Shown piece after piece: positions 40,444 to 48,639 of a stretch of 64,000 bases of DNA. The translations under genes and the position numbers were made by a program. Positions within the stretch are counted from its first letter, which is position 1. Every line of letters begins with the position of its first letter. The DNA comes from Pannonibacter sp. XCT-53 (GTDB lineage Bacteria; Pseudomonadota; Alphaproteobacteria; Rhizobiales; Stappiaceae): contig NZ_JAABLQ010000001.1 of assembly GCF_009915765.1 (NCBI RefSeq), forward strand, positions 124,001 through 188,000, read 5' to 3'. Under the pieces are notes generated by a model, which saw only the letters and a program-made list of their open reading frames with translations, had not been told where the DNA came from and ran no database searches.

Positions 40444-41166
40444 GTGCGCCCCATCAATGAAATCATCGTCCACTGCACCGCGACGCCTGAAGGCCGGCCG
40501 GTCAGCGTCGCGGAAATCGACGCCTGGCACCGCGCGCGGGGCTGGTCCGGCATCGGCTATCACCGGGTGATAGACATCACCGGCGCGCGCCTTGCCGGGC
40601 GTCCGCTGTCGGCCGTCGGCGCGCATTGTGCTGGCCACAACGACGGCACGATTGGCGTCGTTTATGTGGGTGGCCTCGCCGCCGATGGCCGGACACCGAA
40701 GGACACGCGGACCCCGGCACAGCGGCGCGCCCTCGCGGCCGAGCTGATGGAGCTGCGCGACCGTTTCAACATTCGCAAGATTTCCGGTCACAACGAGTAC
40801 GCTGCCAAGGCGTGCCCCAGCTTCAACGCGTCGGCCGAGTACGATCATCTGTTCGAGGGCCGCACGCGCGAGTTTACCCCCATCCTCGACCAGTTCCTCC
40901 GGCGCGGCGAAACCGGCCCTGATGTCGACACCTGGCGCAGTCAGCTGATTGCCTGGCGCACCGGCCAGAATGCGCCGAGCCCGCTCCTGAGTGATCCGGA
41001 TGCCGACGACGTGTTCGGGCACGCGATCGAGGCCGAGACGCTGGCATTCCAGCGCGAGCGCCAGATCGTGGCCGACGGCGTCGTCGGTCCGCAGACGCGC
41101 AACGAGATGCGCCTGGCGCTCAACGGGCGTCCGCCGTTCTCTGCCCTCGAAAACTATCAGCGGTGA
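40444..41166 (+). CDS. Phage endolysin, N-acetylmuramoyl-L-alanine amidase
   Basis: A 240-residue cell-wall hydrolase. The GTG at 40444 follows AGGAG; an ATG at 40459 is possible. The amidase_2 (T7 lysozyme) fold shows zinc ligands in IIVHCTATPEG, GAHCAGHNDG and SGHNEYAAKACPSFN. The C-terminal part (AETLAFQRERQIVADGVVGP QTRNEM, read without the gap) looks like a peptidoglycan-binding domain. There is no signal peptide, so release should depend on the holin gene next to it. First gene of the lysis operon. Confidence 0.9.
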   Translation: MRPINEIIVHCTATPEGRPVSVAEIDAWHRARGWSGIGYHRVIDITGARLAGRPLSAVGAHCAGHNDGTIGVVYVGGLAADGRTPKDTRTPAQRRALAAELMELRDRFNIRKISGHNEYAAKACPSFNASAEYDHLFEGRTREFTPILDQFLRRGETGPDVDTWRSQLIAWRTGQNAPSPLLSDPDADDVFGHAIEAETLAFQRERQIVADGVVGPQTRNEMRLALNGRPPFSALENYQR

Positions 41167-41438
41167 GCCCCATGGACCGTCCTGCGTACCGCACCTCGAA
41201 ACAGGCGCTCTGGGCGTCAATGGTCCTCGCCTGGGTCGTGATCCTGGCATTGACCGTTGGTGCTGTTGCTGGCGTCGAGACCGCCGTCGCATTCGGCGCG
41301 GTCGCCCTCCCGTCGATGGTTGCGCTGATCGTCGCGATCCTCGGCCTTCATCGTGCCTTCGGGTCACTCGACTACCGCGCGGCCGCCCAGGCGAACCGCG
41401 CCTATGATCCGCGCGCAGACCCGGGGGCCGGCGCATGA
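41163..41438 (+). CDS. Holin-like membrane protein
   Basis: A 91-residue protein with two membrane helices (WASMVLAWVVILALTVGAVAG and AVALPSMVALIVAILGLHRA) and a short charged tail. GTG at 41163 overlaps the endolysin stop; ATG at 41172 is the alternative. Size, topology and position between the endolysin and spanin genes fit a holin. It starts with RPAYRTSKQALW, a pattern common in such proteins of Mu-like phages. Holin activity is inference. Confidence 0.7.
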   Translation: MSPMDRPAYRTSKQALWASMVLAWVVILALTVGAVAGVETAVAFGAVALPSMVALIVAILGLHRAFGSLDYRAAAQANRAYDPRADPGAGA

Positions 41439-41800
41439 TGTCGCTCGTGAGTGGCCGCATGGTCGGCTTCATCCTCGCGGGGACGCTCGTCGTCGCCATC
41501 GCCCTGGTCGGCTGGCAGAGCCTGCGCCAGGTCAACGCCCTGATCGAAATCGTCAGGGCCTCCGCCATCGCCGAGCGCGATGCCCATTGGCGCGCCGAGA
41601 TCCAGGCCGCCGAGGCCCGCACGGCCCAGGCCATCGCCGACGCGCTCCGCCGCACCATGGCGGCCGAGGCGACCGCCCGCGATCAGATTGCCGCCGCCGA
41701 TGCGCGCGCGGCCGAACTGGAGAGAGCCAATGCGCAGCTGCCTGACCGCCCTGAGTGTGGCCTCGGCCGTGATCGTGTCCGGCTGCTCAACGGCCGATAG
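41435..41800 (+). CDS. Inner-membrane spanin (Rz-like)
   Basis: A 121-residue protein with one N-terminal membrane helix (GFILAGTLVVAIALVGWQSL) followed by a long periplasmic coiled coil rich in Ala/Glu/Arg (IQAAEARTAQAIADALRRTM, EATARDQIAAADARAAELER). This is the i-spanin plan. A lipoprotein gene begins inside it in the next frame. Together they would bridge the inner and outer membranes and fuse them at lysis. Confidence 0.75.
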   Translation: MMSLVSGRMVGFILAGTLVVAIALVGWQSLRQVNALIEIVRASAIAERDAHWRAEIQAAEARTAQAIADALRRTMAAEATARDQIAAADARAAELERANAQLPDRPECGLGRDRVRLLNGR

Positions 41801-42008
41801 CCCGATCCTGCGCACCGTCCTCGTCGAGCGCGAGCTGCCGACTGTCGCAATCGTGCCCTGCGCCGCGCCGGTGCCGCTGCCGGACCGGCGCCTGGGCGAG
41901 CGCGAGACAGCCGATCTGTGGGGCCGCGATCGCACGGCACTGCGTACATGTGAGACCCGTCGCGCGGCCGCCGTCGCGGCATCTGGAGGACCACGGAATG
42001 CTGAATGA
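41730..42008 (+). CDS. Outer-membrane spanin lipoprotein (Rz1-like), nested start
   Basis: A 92-residue protein whose ATG (41730) lies within the Rz-like gene in another frame, overlapping it by 71 bases; GGAGAG precedes the start. The signal peptide ends in the lipobox VSGC (CLTALSVASAVIVSGCSTAD), followed by a Pro-containing mature part (PCAAPVPLPDRR). The Rz/Rz1 overlapping arrangement is characteristic of two-component spanins. Confidence 0.75.
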   Translation: MRSCLTALSVASAVIVSGCSTADSPILRTVLVERELPTVAIVPCAAPVPLPDRRLGERETADLWGRDRTALRTCETRRAAAVAASGGPRNAE

Positions 42009-42216
42009 ATATGCGCTGGAGCTGGCGCAGCTGCGCGCCGATCAGGAGCGCGACGCGACCATTTCGGCCGCCGTGGCCAACATGCGCTGCAGCGGTTCGG
42101 ATGACTGCGCCGACTGCGGTTGCACCATCCCAGCCGCCCGCCGCGCCGCCTATCCGGCGGCAACGCGCTGCGTCGCCTGTCAGGAGCAGGTCGAGCGGGA
42201 GGTCTACGCACGATGA
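41998..42216 (+). CDS. DksA/TraR-type C4 zinc-finger protein
   Basis: A 72-residue protein. The zinc finger is CADCGCTIPAARRAAYPAAT followed by RCVACQ, the DksA/TraR fold. TraR-like proteins enter the secondary channel of RNA polymerase and mimic DksA plus ppGpp, so this may retune host transcription during late growth. It lies in the lysis operon: its ATG overlaps the Rz1 gene by 11 bases and its stop the next gene by 4. Confidence 0.85.
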   Translation: MLNEYALELAQLRADQERDATISAAVANMRCSGSDDCADCGCTIPAARRAAYPAATRCVACQEQVEREVYAR

Positions 42217-42542
42217 CCCCATCGGAGATCTCTCAGTATCTAGGTCTGGTGCTGGCTGTCATTGCGTTGCTCGGTCATGCCAAGGGCTATTTCAGTTCGG
42301 GTGAAAAGGCGCTTTCCGGACGCGTCGAGAAGATGGCGTCAACGCAGGACAGCCATGAACGGCGGATCCAGTGGATCGAGGGCGAGCTCAAGCATTTGCC
42401 GGATCGTGACGCCCAACATCGGATGGAGCTGCAGCTCACAGAGATGAAGGGCATGTTTGCCGCAATGGACGAGCGCCTCCGCCCAATCGTGGCTATCAGC
42501 GAACGCATGCACGAACTTATGCTGGAGCAAGCGAAGAAATGA
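42213..42542 (+). CDS. DUF2730-type phage membrane/coiled-coil protein (Mu gp25-like)
   Basis: A 109-residue protein with one membrane helix (ISQYLGLVLAVIALLGHAKG), then a coiled coil (RVEKMASTQDSHERRIQWIE, AAMDERLRPIVAISERMHEL). This is the DUF2730 plan found in Mu-like phages just before gp26/gp27. The role is unknown. Overlaps of 4 bases on both sides place it in the lysis/packaging operon. Confidence 0.75.
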   Translation: MTPSEISQYLGLVLAVIALLGHAKGYFSSGEKALSGRVEKMASTQDSHERRIQWIEGELKHLPDRDAQHRMELQLTEMKGMFAAMDERLRPIVAISERMHELMLEQAKK

Positions 42543-42856
42543 CCGAACTCGCCACCGACTTCGCGCGCCTCGTCAAGGAGGAGGCGCGGCTGATCATCCT
42601 CCGCGCGCTGGCTGAGCAGGCCAACGAAAGCCTTGCATCTTCTCTGATCGAACCGGTCCTGGCGCGTTTCGCGATCCACCAGCCCCGGCCGTGGATCCAC
42701 CAGCAACTGGAGTATCTGCAGATGATGGACGCCGTCACCCTAACGGCTGCCGGCACCGTGCAGATCGCCACGCTGACCGAGCACGGCCACCGGCATCTGC
42801 AGCGGCATATCGCGATCGAGGGCGTCAAGCGCCCGTCCCGCGCGATCGGAGCCTGA
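42539..42856 (+). CDS. Mu gp26-like winged-helix phage protein
   Basis: A 105-residue protein (DFARLVKEEARLIILRALAE, HQPRPWIHQQLEYLQMMDAV, TLTEHGHRHLQRH) with the layout of a small winged helix. Proteins of this type precede the small terminase in Mu-like phages. The function is not defined. It starts 4 bases inside the DUF2730 gene. Confidence 0.7.
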   Translation: MTELATDFARLVKEEARLIILRALAEQANESLASSLIEPVLARFAIHQPRPWIHQQLEYLQMMDAVTLTAAGTVQIATLTEHGHRHLQRHIAIEGVKRPSRAIGA

Positions 42857-42857
42857 C

Positions 42858-43427
42858 ATGGGACGCGGCCGGCTGAACCATATCGAGCTGCTGCCCGAGG
42901 AGTGCGGCCCGATTGTCGCTTGGGCTGCCGACGCCTTGCAGGATCGGGACCGGACGCAAACCGAGATCTACGCAGAGTTCGTGCAGAAACTGCAGGATCT
43001 GGATCGCGAGTATCGTGGCGAACTGGACATCAAGATCCCATCGTTTTCCGCTTTCAACCGCTACTCAATCAAGCTTGCCAATCTGACCCGCCGCCTGGAC
43101 GAGACGCGCGAGATCGCGACAGCGATCGCCGGCAAATTCGACCCGGCCGCGTCCGACAACCTGACGCTGATCGCAGCCGAGGCGATCAAGAGCCTCGTCT
43201 TCGAGATGATGACCAACCCGCATGGCATTGACCCGAAGGGAGCCATGGCGTTGGCGCAGGCACTCAGATCGGCAACACAGGCCCAGACCGTTTCGAGTGA
43301 TCGGCGCAAAAAAATCGAGGCGGAGTTCAGGGCGCAGGCCAAGGCTGCGGTGGCCGCAGTCGCCGAAAAGGCCGGGATCTCTCAGGATACGATGGACGAG
43401 ATCAACCGCCGTCTGGGTGTGGTGTGA
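42858..43427 (+). CDS. Small terminase subunit-like protein (Mu gp27, DUF3486)
   Basis: A 189-residue protein: MGRGRLNHIELLPEECGPIV is the conserved DUF3486 opening, followed by PSFSAFNRYSIKLANLTRRL and a helical C-terminus. In Mu, gp27 is the proposed DNA-recognition subunit paired with gp28 for headful packaging from the pac end. Its stop codon overlaps the start of the large subunit gene. Confidence 0.85.
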   Translation: MGRGRLNHIELLPEECGPIVAWAADALQDRDRTQTEIYAEFVQKLQDLDREYRGELDIKIPSFSAFNRYSIKLANLTRRLDETREIATAIAGKFDPAASDNLTLIAAEAIKSLVFEMMTNPHGIDPKGAMALAQALRSATQAQTVSSDRRKKIEAEFRAQAKAAVAAVAEKAGISQDTMDEINRRLGVV

Positions 43428-44851
43428 TGGGCCGTGCGCGGATCATCCCTGAGAACACGGCCGCGATTTTCCTGCCCTATCAAAGTCGCTGGGTGCTGGA
43501 TAAGTCGCGCCTGAAGCTGATGGAAAAGGGCCGTCAGATCGGCCTGTCCTGGTCGACTGCCTATGCGACGGTCTCGCGTACGGCGCTGGCGACGGCCCGG
43601 AATGACCAATGGGTTTCGTCGCGGGACGACATTCAGGCGCGGCTGTTTCTGGAGGATTGCAAGCTCTGGTCCGGAAACCTGGACCTTGCCGCGCGGGACC
43701 TGGGCGAGGTCGCGCTCGATCCTGAAGGCAAGCACAGTGCCTATGTGCTGCGATTTGCCAACGGCAAGCGCATCCATTCGATGAGTTCCAATCCGGACGC
43801 CCAGGCAGGCAAGCGCGGCGGCCGCGTGCTCGACGAGTTCGCGCTGCATCCGGATCCGCGCAAGCTGTGGTCGATTGCCTATCCCGGCATTACCTGGGGC
43901 GGCGCGATGGAGGTGATCTCCACGCATCGCGGCAGCCATAATTTCTTCAATCAGCTGATCCGCGAAGCGCGGGAAAAGGGCAATCCCAAGAAGATCAGCC
44001 TGCACCGCGTAACGCTGGAAGATGCGCTCGCCGACGGTTTCCTTTGGAAGCTGCAGCAGTCCCTGCCTGCCGATGATGAACGGCAGGAGATGGACGAGGC
44101 GGACTATTTCAACTGGGTCAAATCCGGCACCGCCGACGAGGAGAGCTTTCTTCAGGAGTACATGTGCCAGCCGGCCGACGACGATGCCGCGTTTCTGGAA
44201 TACGACCTGATCGCTGCCTGCGAGTACCCGGAGGGCACCGCCTGGACAACGATTGAGGGACGGCAGCTCTATGCCGGCATCGACATCGGCCGCAAAAAGG
44301 ACCTGACCGTCATCTGGATCCTCGAGCGCCTCGGCGACGTCCTCTACACGCGCCATGTCGAAACCATGCGCAACATGAGCAAGCCGGATCAGGAAAAGGT
44401 TTTGTGGCCCTGGCTGGACCGGTGCGTTCGGTCCTGTGTCGACGCCACCGGTCTCGGCATCGGCTGGGCAGACGATGCGCAGGCAAAGTTCGGCGACCAT
44501 GCGGTGGAGGCGGTCACCTTCACGACCCGCGTCAAGGAGGCCCTGGCCTATCCGGTCCGGTCGCACATGGAGGAGCGGCGCTTGCGCATCCCCTATGATC
44601 GCGACATTCGCGCCGACCTTAGGTCAGTGACGAAGCAGGTCACTGCTGCCGGCAATGTCCGGTTCACGGCCGAGCGCACGCCGGACGGGCACGCGGACCG
44701 GTTCTGGGCCTTGGCGCTCGCGCTCCAGGCGGCTGGAGTACAGCCGATGCAGTACGCGTACCAGTCAGTGCGCAGCCTCGGCCGATCCGGTTTCGACGAC
44801 GACGATGATGATGACAACACTGGATCCAGTTTTGGGAGGAAGCATTGGTAA
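43427..44851 (+). CDS. Large terminase subunit (Mu gp28-like)
   Basis: A 474-residue packaging motor. The ATG at 43427 is preferred to the GTG three bases earlier. ATPase part: KLMEKGRQIGLSWSTAYAT (P-loop variant), then GKRGGRVLDEFALHPDP (Walker B-like). Nuclease part: LYAGIDIGRKKDLTVIWILE (RNase H-like first acidic site), VDATGLGIGWADD and, later, HADRFWALALALQAAG. An acidic run (DDDDDDDN) near the C-terminus is encoded by a repeated GAC/GAT stretch. The portal gene starts within its last codons. Confidence 0.9.
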   Translation: MGRARIIPENTAAIFLPYQSRWVLDKSRLKLMEKGRQIGLSWSTAYATVSRTALATARNDQWVSSRDDIQARLFLEDCKLWSGNLDLAARDLGEVALDPEGKHSAYVLRFANGKRIHSMSSNPDAQAGKRGGRVLDEFALHPDPRKLWSIAYPGITWGGAMEVISTHRGSHNFFNQLIREAREKGNPKKISLHRVTLEDALADGFLWKLQQSLPADDERQEMDEADYFNWVKSGTADEESFLQEYMCQPADDDAAFLEYDLIAACEYPEGTAWTTIEGRQLYAGIDIGRKKDLTVIWILERLGDVLYTRHVETMRNMSKPDQEKVLWPWLDRCVRSCVDATGLGIGWADDAQAKFGDHAVEAVTFTTRVKEALAYPVRSHMEERRLRIPYDRDIRADLRSVTKQVTAAGNVRFTAERTPDGHADRFWALALALQAAGVQPMQYAYQSVRSLGRSGFDDDDDDDNTGSSFGRKHW

Positions 44852-46536
44852 CCCGCAAGAGCAGGATCCTTGGACCTGACGGTGAGCCAATTGTGGTTTC
44901 CGAGCTGGCCAAGGAAGTAGCCACGCCGACGGTCGCCGGCGTCCGTCGCACGCACGAAGACCGTGTCGCTGCGGACCTCACGCCAGAGCGGCTCGGCACG
45001 ATCCTGCGGGACGCTGCCAAGGGCTTCGGCCGCGCGTATCTCACGCTCGCCGAGGAGATGGAGGAGCGATACCTCCACTATGCGTCGCAGCTGCAGACGC
45101 GCCGTCTGGCGATCCGCTCTGTCGACTTCACGATCGAGAGCGAGGGCGTGCCGGCGCGGATCGTCGATGCCGTCAACAGCCTGATCGAGGATGACGGCTT
45201 CGAGGACGCGCGAGATCATCTCCCAGACGGGATCGCCAAGGGCTTCGCGGTCTCGGAAATGATGTGGGAGTACGAGCGCGGCGCGCTGCGGCCGGTCGCC
45301 TATGTCGACCGCGACCCGCGATTTTTCCGGTTTGACGATCTGACCCTGCGTACGCTGCGGCTCGAAGTCGACGGCTCTGTCGACGGCGAACCGCTGCCGG
45401 CGGCCAAATTCCTGAGGCATATGCCGCGCACCCGCCTTGGGCTGCCGCTGCGGCGTGGCATGGCCAGACCTGCGGCCTGGGGCTATCTGATCCACCAGTT
45501 TACGGCCCAGGACTGGGCGGCATTCTCGGAGGTTTACGGGATGCCGCTGCGCGTCGGCAAGTACAACATCGCCGCCAGCCCGGAAGACAAGCGGACGCTG
45601 TTGCGGGCTGTGGCGTCCATCGCCAATGACGCGGCAGCCATCATCCCGGCCGGGATGGAAATCGAGTTTCATGAGGTCAACGGCGCGAACGGCGCTGCCG
45701 TATTCTCCGGGCTCCTGGACTATGTCGACCGCCAGATTTCCAAGTTGGTCCTCGGCCAGACAATGACGAGCGATGACGGCTCGTCGCTCGGGCAGGCCAA
45801 GGTGCACAACGAGGTGCGCCTCGACATTTTGCGCGCCGACTGCCGCCAGCTCGCGGCGACGTTCAACCGCGATCTGATCCGTCCGTTTGTCGATCTCAAT
45901 TTCGGTCCGCAGGAGGTCTATCCGCTCCTGGAGCTGCCTGTCCCAGATCCCGAGGACGTCAAGGCGTTGGCCGAGAGCCTGGGCATCCTCGTTCCGCTGG
46001 GGTTCAAGGTCGCCCAGGGCGAGATCCGCGAGAAGCTCGGCCTCTCCGATCCGTCCGACGACGACGAGCTGCTCGCGGCCCCGGCCCCAAGCGCGCCCCC
46101 GGCACCGGCCGGCACCTCGGCAGACGAGGCGGAGAGCACGCCGGCCAAGGCCGACCCCGCCAAAGAAAAGCCGGAAGAGAAGCCAACCACAAGGTCCGCA
46201 CAAGACCAGAACCAGCGCCAGGCGGCGCTTGCTGCGATCGTCTCCGACCACAAGCGGTCCTGCAGCTGCGCCGCCTGCACCGCGCTGCTGAGTGCCGAGG
46301 CTAGCCAGCCGGACGCCATGGCCGAGGTCGACGCGCTGTTCGCCGGAGCCATGGACGACTGGCAGGCCGTTGCCGATCCGCTGCTCGCGCCGCTGGCCGC
46401 GATCATCCGCGAGGCAGGATCCCTGGAAGAGGCCTTGACGATGCTTGAAACCCGGCTTCCGGACGCGGCAAAACTCGCCGAGAGGCTCGGCCCGCTCACC
46501 GCGATCGCGCGTGGCATCGGCGACCTGGCCGACTGA
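44845..46536 (+). CDS. Portal protein (Mu gp29-like, DUF935)
   Basis: A 563-residue protein read from a TTG at 44845 with GGAGGA five bases upstream; it overlaps the terminase stop. DUF935 markers: DLTPERLGTILRDAAKGFGR, LAEEMEERYLHYASQLQTRR, LIHQFTAQDWAAFSEVYGMP, LGQTMTSDDGSSLGQAKVHN. A low-complexity Ala/Pro/Lys linker (about residues 410-455) precedes a C-terminal helical region with CSCAAC cysteines. It forms the dodecameric portal at one capsid vertex. Confidence 0.9.
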   Translation: MVTRKSRILGPDGEPIVVSELAKEVATPTVAGVRRTHEDRVAADLTPERLGTILRDAAKGFGRAYLTLAEEMEERYLHYASQLQTRRLAIRSVDFTIESEGVPARIVDAVNSLIEDDGFEDARDHLPDGIAKGFAVSEMMWEYERGALRPVAYVDRDPRFFRFDDLTLRTLRLEVDGSVDGEPLPAAKFLRHMPRTRLGLPLRRGMARPAAWGYLIHQFTAQDWAAFSEVYGMPLRVGKYNIAASPEDKRTLLRAVASIANDAAAIIPAGMEIEFHEVNGANGAAVFSGLLDYVDRQISKLVLGQTMTSDDGSSLGQAKVHNEVRLDILRADCRQLAATFNRDLIRPFVDLNFGPQEVYPLLELPVPDPEDVKALAESLGILVPLGFKVAQGEIREKLGLSDPSDDDELLAAPAPSAPPAPAGTSADEAESTPAKADPAKEKPEEKPTTRSAQDQNQRQAALAAIVSDHKRSCSCAACTALLSAEASQPDAMAEVDALFAGAMDDWQAVADPLLAPLAAIIREAGSLEEALTMLETRLPDAAKLAERLGPLTAIARGIGDLAD

Positions 46537-47780
46537 TGCCGAGCCCCACGCGCGGCTTTGCGCCCCCTCCCGAGGTGACAGGCTATTTCGACGGCAAGAC
46601 GAACCGGCCGGCGTTCTCTTGGGCAGACGTCTGGGCCGAGGAGCACGCCTACCGGTTCACCGTCGCCAAAGCCACCGAGCTTGATCTCCTCAACGCGTTT
46701 CGCCGCACGATCTCGCAGGCGCTCTCCGAGGGCCAGGGCATCGAGAGCTGGCGGCCGCTGATCCAGGCGGAGCTGACAAAACTCGGCTGGTGGGGGCCGC
46801 GCCTGGTCATGGACCCGACCGGCCAGGATGACCCGGTGCGGGTTGATTTCTCCAGCCCGCGCCGGCTCAAGACCATATTCTGGTCGAACGTCAATTCCGC
46901 CCGCTCGGCCGGGCAATGGGAGCGCGCGCAGCGGTCGAAAAAATTTCTTCCGTTTGCTCTCTACGTGGCGACGACCAGCAGCGATCCCCGGCCCGAACAC
47001 CTCGCCCTGGTCGGCACCATCCTGCCGGTCGATCACCCGTTCTGGAAAACGTATTGGCCGCCGAATGGCTGGGGCTGCAAATGCCAGGTGCGGATGATCT
47101 CGGCGCGAGAGGCCGAGCGGCTCATCGGCACAACCCGCATTGTCGGCCGGAACCCGGACGGCTCCAACATCACGATTGAATACCGTGACACCGCGCCGGA
47201 TCTCGGCCCTCCGGTTGACGTCATCAACCGCCGCACGGGCGAGCGGTCCAGCATCCCGGCCGGCATCGATCCGGGCTGGCACACAAATCCGGGCCTCGCC
47301 CGCGCATCGACGCTGATCGCCAATCTGGAGGCGCAACTCGCCGAGGCCGCGCCGGTCGACGCAAACCGCGTGCTGACCGAGCTCTGGGCTGATCCCTATT
47401 TGCGGCTCGCGCCGCTCCTGCCGGAAAAGGTCTGGTTGCCGGCCGGGCACAATCCGGCCTTGGCGGCCGAGCTCGGGGCTGTGTCGCCGGTGATCTCGAT
47501 CACCAGCGAGACAATCGCTGACCGGATCACGCGGCACAAGATGGATGTGACAGCGTTCGCGCTGTTGCCGCAGATCCTGACCGAGGGTGCAATCCTGCCT
47601 GACATCGCGGGAGACAGCCGTGTTCGCACGGTCCTGCACCGGATCGGAAGGACGATCTGGCGGTCGTTTGTGGCGGTTTCGGCCAACGGCTACCTACGCG
47701 CCAACTCGCTGCACCAAAAGGGCGAGAGCGAGCTGCGCAAGCAGATCACGCGCGCAGGCTTGGGCTGGCCCTGGGACTGA
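46536..47780 (+). CDS. Minor head/morphogenesis protein (Mu gp30 F-like)
   Basis: A 414-residue protein with the phage_Mu_F/SPP1 gp7 pattern: WAEEHAYRFTVAKATELDLL, IFWSNVNSARSAGQWERAQR, then FWKTYWPPNGWGCKCQVRMI (the conserved Cys-rich segment). Such proteins help assemble the capsid around the portal and may enter the host with the DNA. The ATG overlaps the portal stop by one base. It is the last gene before the reversed moron. Confidence 0.88.
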   Translation: MPSPTRGFAPPPEVTGYFDGKTNRPAFSWADVWAEEHAYRFTVAKATELDLLNAFRRTISQALSEGQGIESWRPLIQAELTKLGWWGPRLVMDPTGQDDPVRVDFSSPRRLKTIFWSNVNSARSAGQWERAQRSKKFLPFALYVATTSSDPRPEHLALVGTILPVDHPFWKTYWPPNGWGCKCQVRMISAREAERLIGTTRIVGRNPDGSNITIEYRDTAPDLGPPVDVINRRTGERSSIPAGIDPGWHTNPGLARASTLIANLEAQLAEAAPVDANRVLTELWADPYLRLAPLLPEKVWLPAGHNPALAAELGAVSPVISITSETIADRITRHKMDVTAFALLPQILTEGAILPDIAGDSRVRTVLHRIGRTIWRSFVAVSANGYLRANSLHQKGESELRKQITRAGLGWPWD

Positions 47781-47906
47781 CGGTAAGGGATAAACGCGCG
47801 GCGGGGGGGACCGCTTCCGGGGCTTGACCCGGCTCCCCCAAGGGCCATCGTGGGCTACGGACTTCTCCGCCGCGCTACTTCAAAATACGCTGAAACAGGC
47901 TCGCTA

Positions 47907-48350
47907 TCAATCTGTGCCTGGCAGCTTCGAGAGCAGGCCTGACGCTAATTCGTCTGCTCGTCGTTTGCCGTTATCATCGAGCTGCCCGCAGTCAGTCCGG
48001 AACTGGCGGATTGTTTTGTTGTACTTCTCCGAGGGGTCCTTGGTGAGCATCACCATTCGCCATGCGCAGGCTGCCACCCGGTCTATCGTGACCGAGCCAA
48101 AACAGCCCTCGCTTAGGCATGTCGCAACAGCGAATTGCGCGTCGCGGTCACCGAGCTTTGCGCGCTCATAGTACTCCACGAACAACACCCGGGTCTTCAG
48201 GCAGGCCTGCTGCGTCGACGACGCCGCGCAACCAGGCACCGCGAGATAGGTCTCCGCCGCTGGCCAATCTGATGCGGCTGCAGCGGGCTCAGGGATCGGC
48301 AGGCCGAGAACGGCGGCGGCAAACACAGCGGTGGCGAGGCGGCTGATCAT
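47907..48350 (-). CDS. Secreted Sel1-like cysteine-rich protein, prophage moron
   Basis: A 147-residue protein on the strand opposite to all surrounding late genes. It has a clear Sec signal peptide (ISRLATAVFAAAVLGLPIPE, cleaved near AAA-S) and six cysteines in the mature part. YYERAKLGDRDAQFAVATCL then VTIDRVAACAWRMVML fits one Sel1-like (TPR) repeat. It is not a virion gene by position or orientation and may be expressed in the lysogen. Sel1-type secreted proteins often mediate envelope interactions; the role here is unknown. About 126 non-coding bases separate it from gp30. Confidence 0.7.
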   Translation of the reverse strand: MISRLATAVFAAAVLGLPIPEPAAAASDWPAAETYLAVPGCAASSTQQACLKTRVLFVEYYERAKLGDRDAQFAVATCLSEGCFGSVTIDRVAACAWRMVMLTKDPSEKYNKTIRQFRTDCGQLDDNGKRRADELASGLLSKLPGTD

Positions 48351-48586
48351 GGTCAGGCTCCGGTCAACTGGCCTGTTATACGAGCGCCACAGACGCGCGA
48401 GAAGCCCCTCGGAGCCCCCGCCATAGGGCCGGGGCCTTTAAAACGCGTCCAAGGGCTTCAAATCCGCTTCAAATTTTGAACGGCTCTTGATCCTCGCCCC
48501 TGTCCCGCGTTAGATGAGGGCATCGCCGGACGGGACACCGTTCGTCCCGCGAGCCTTTCCCAAAAATCGCTGCCCCTGATTTCGCG

Positions 48587-48605
48587 CTGCTGACAGCTGT
48601 CAGCC
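48587..48605 (+). promoter_or_regulatory. Candidate Mor/C-binding dyad upstream of the head operon
   Basis: Identical 19 bases to those at 40353-40371 (CTGCTGACAGCTGTCAGCC), containing the perfect palindrome GCTGACAG-CTGTCAGC (48589-48604). It ends only 35 bases before the protease ATG. The rest of the 289-bp gap also holds two TTTGAAG direct repeats on the minus strand (about 48454-48475), possibly part of the moron's own promoter. Confidence 0.6.
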
Positions 48606-48639
48606 AGGCGCCTGCCGTGTCGCGTGGCACTGTCGTCGC

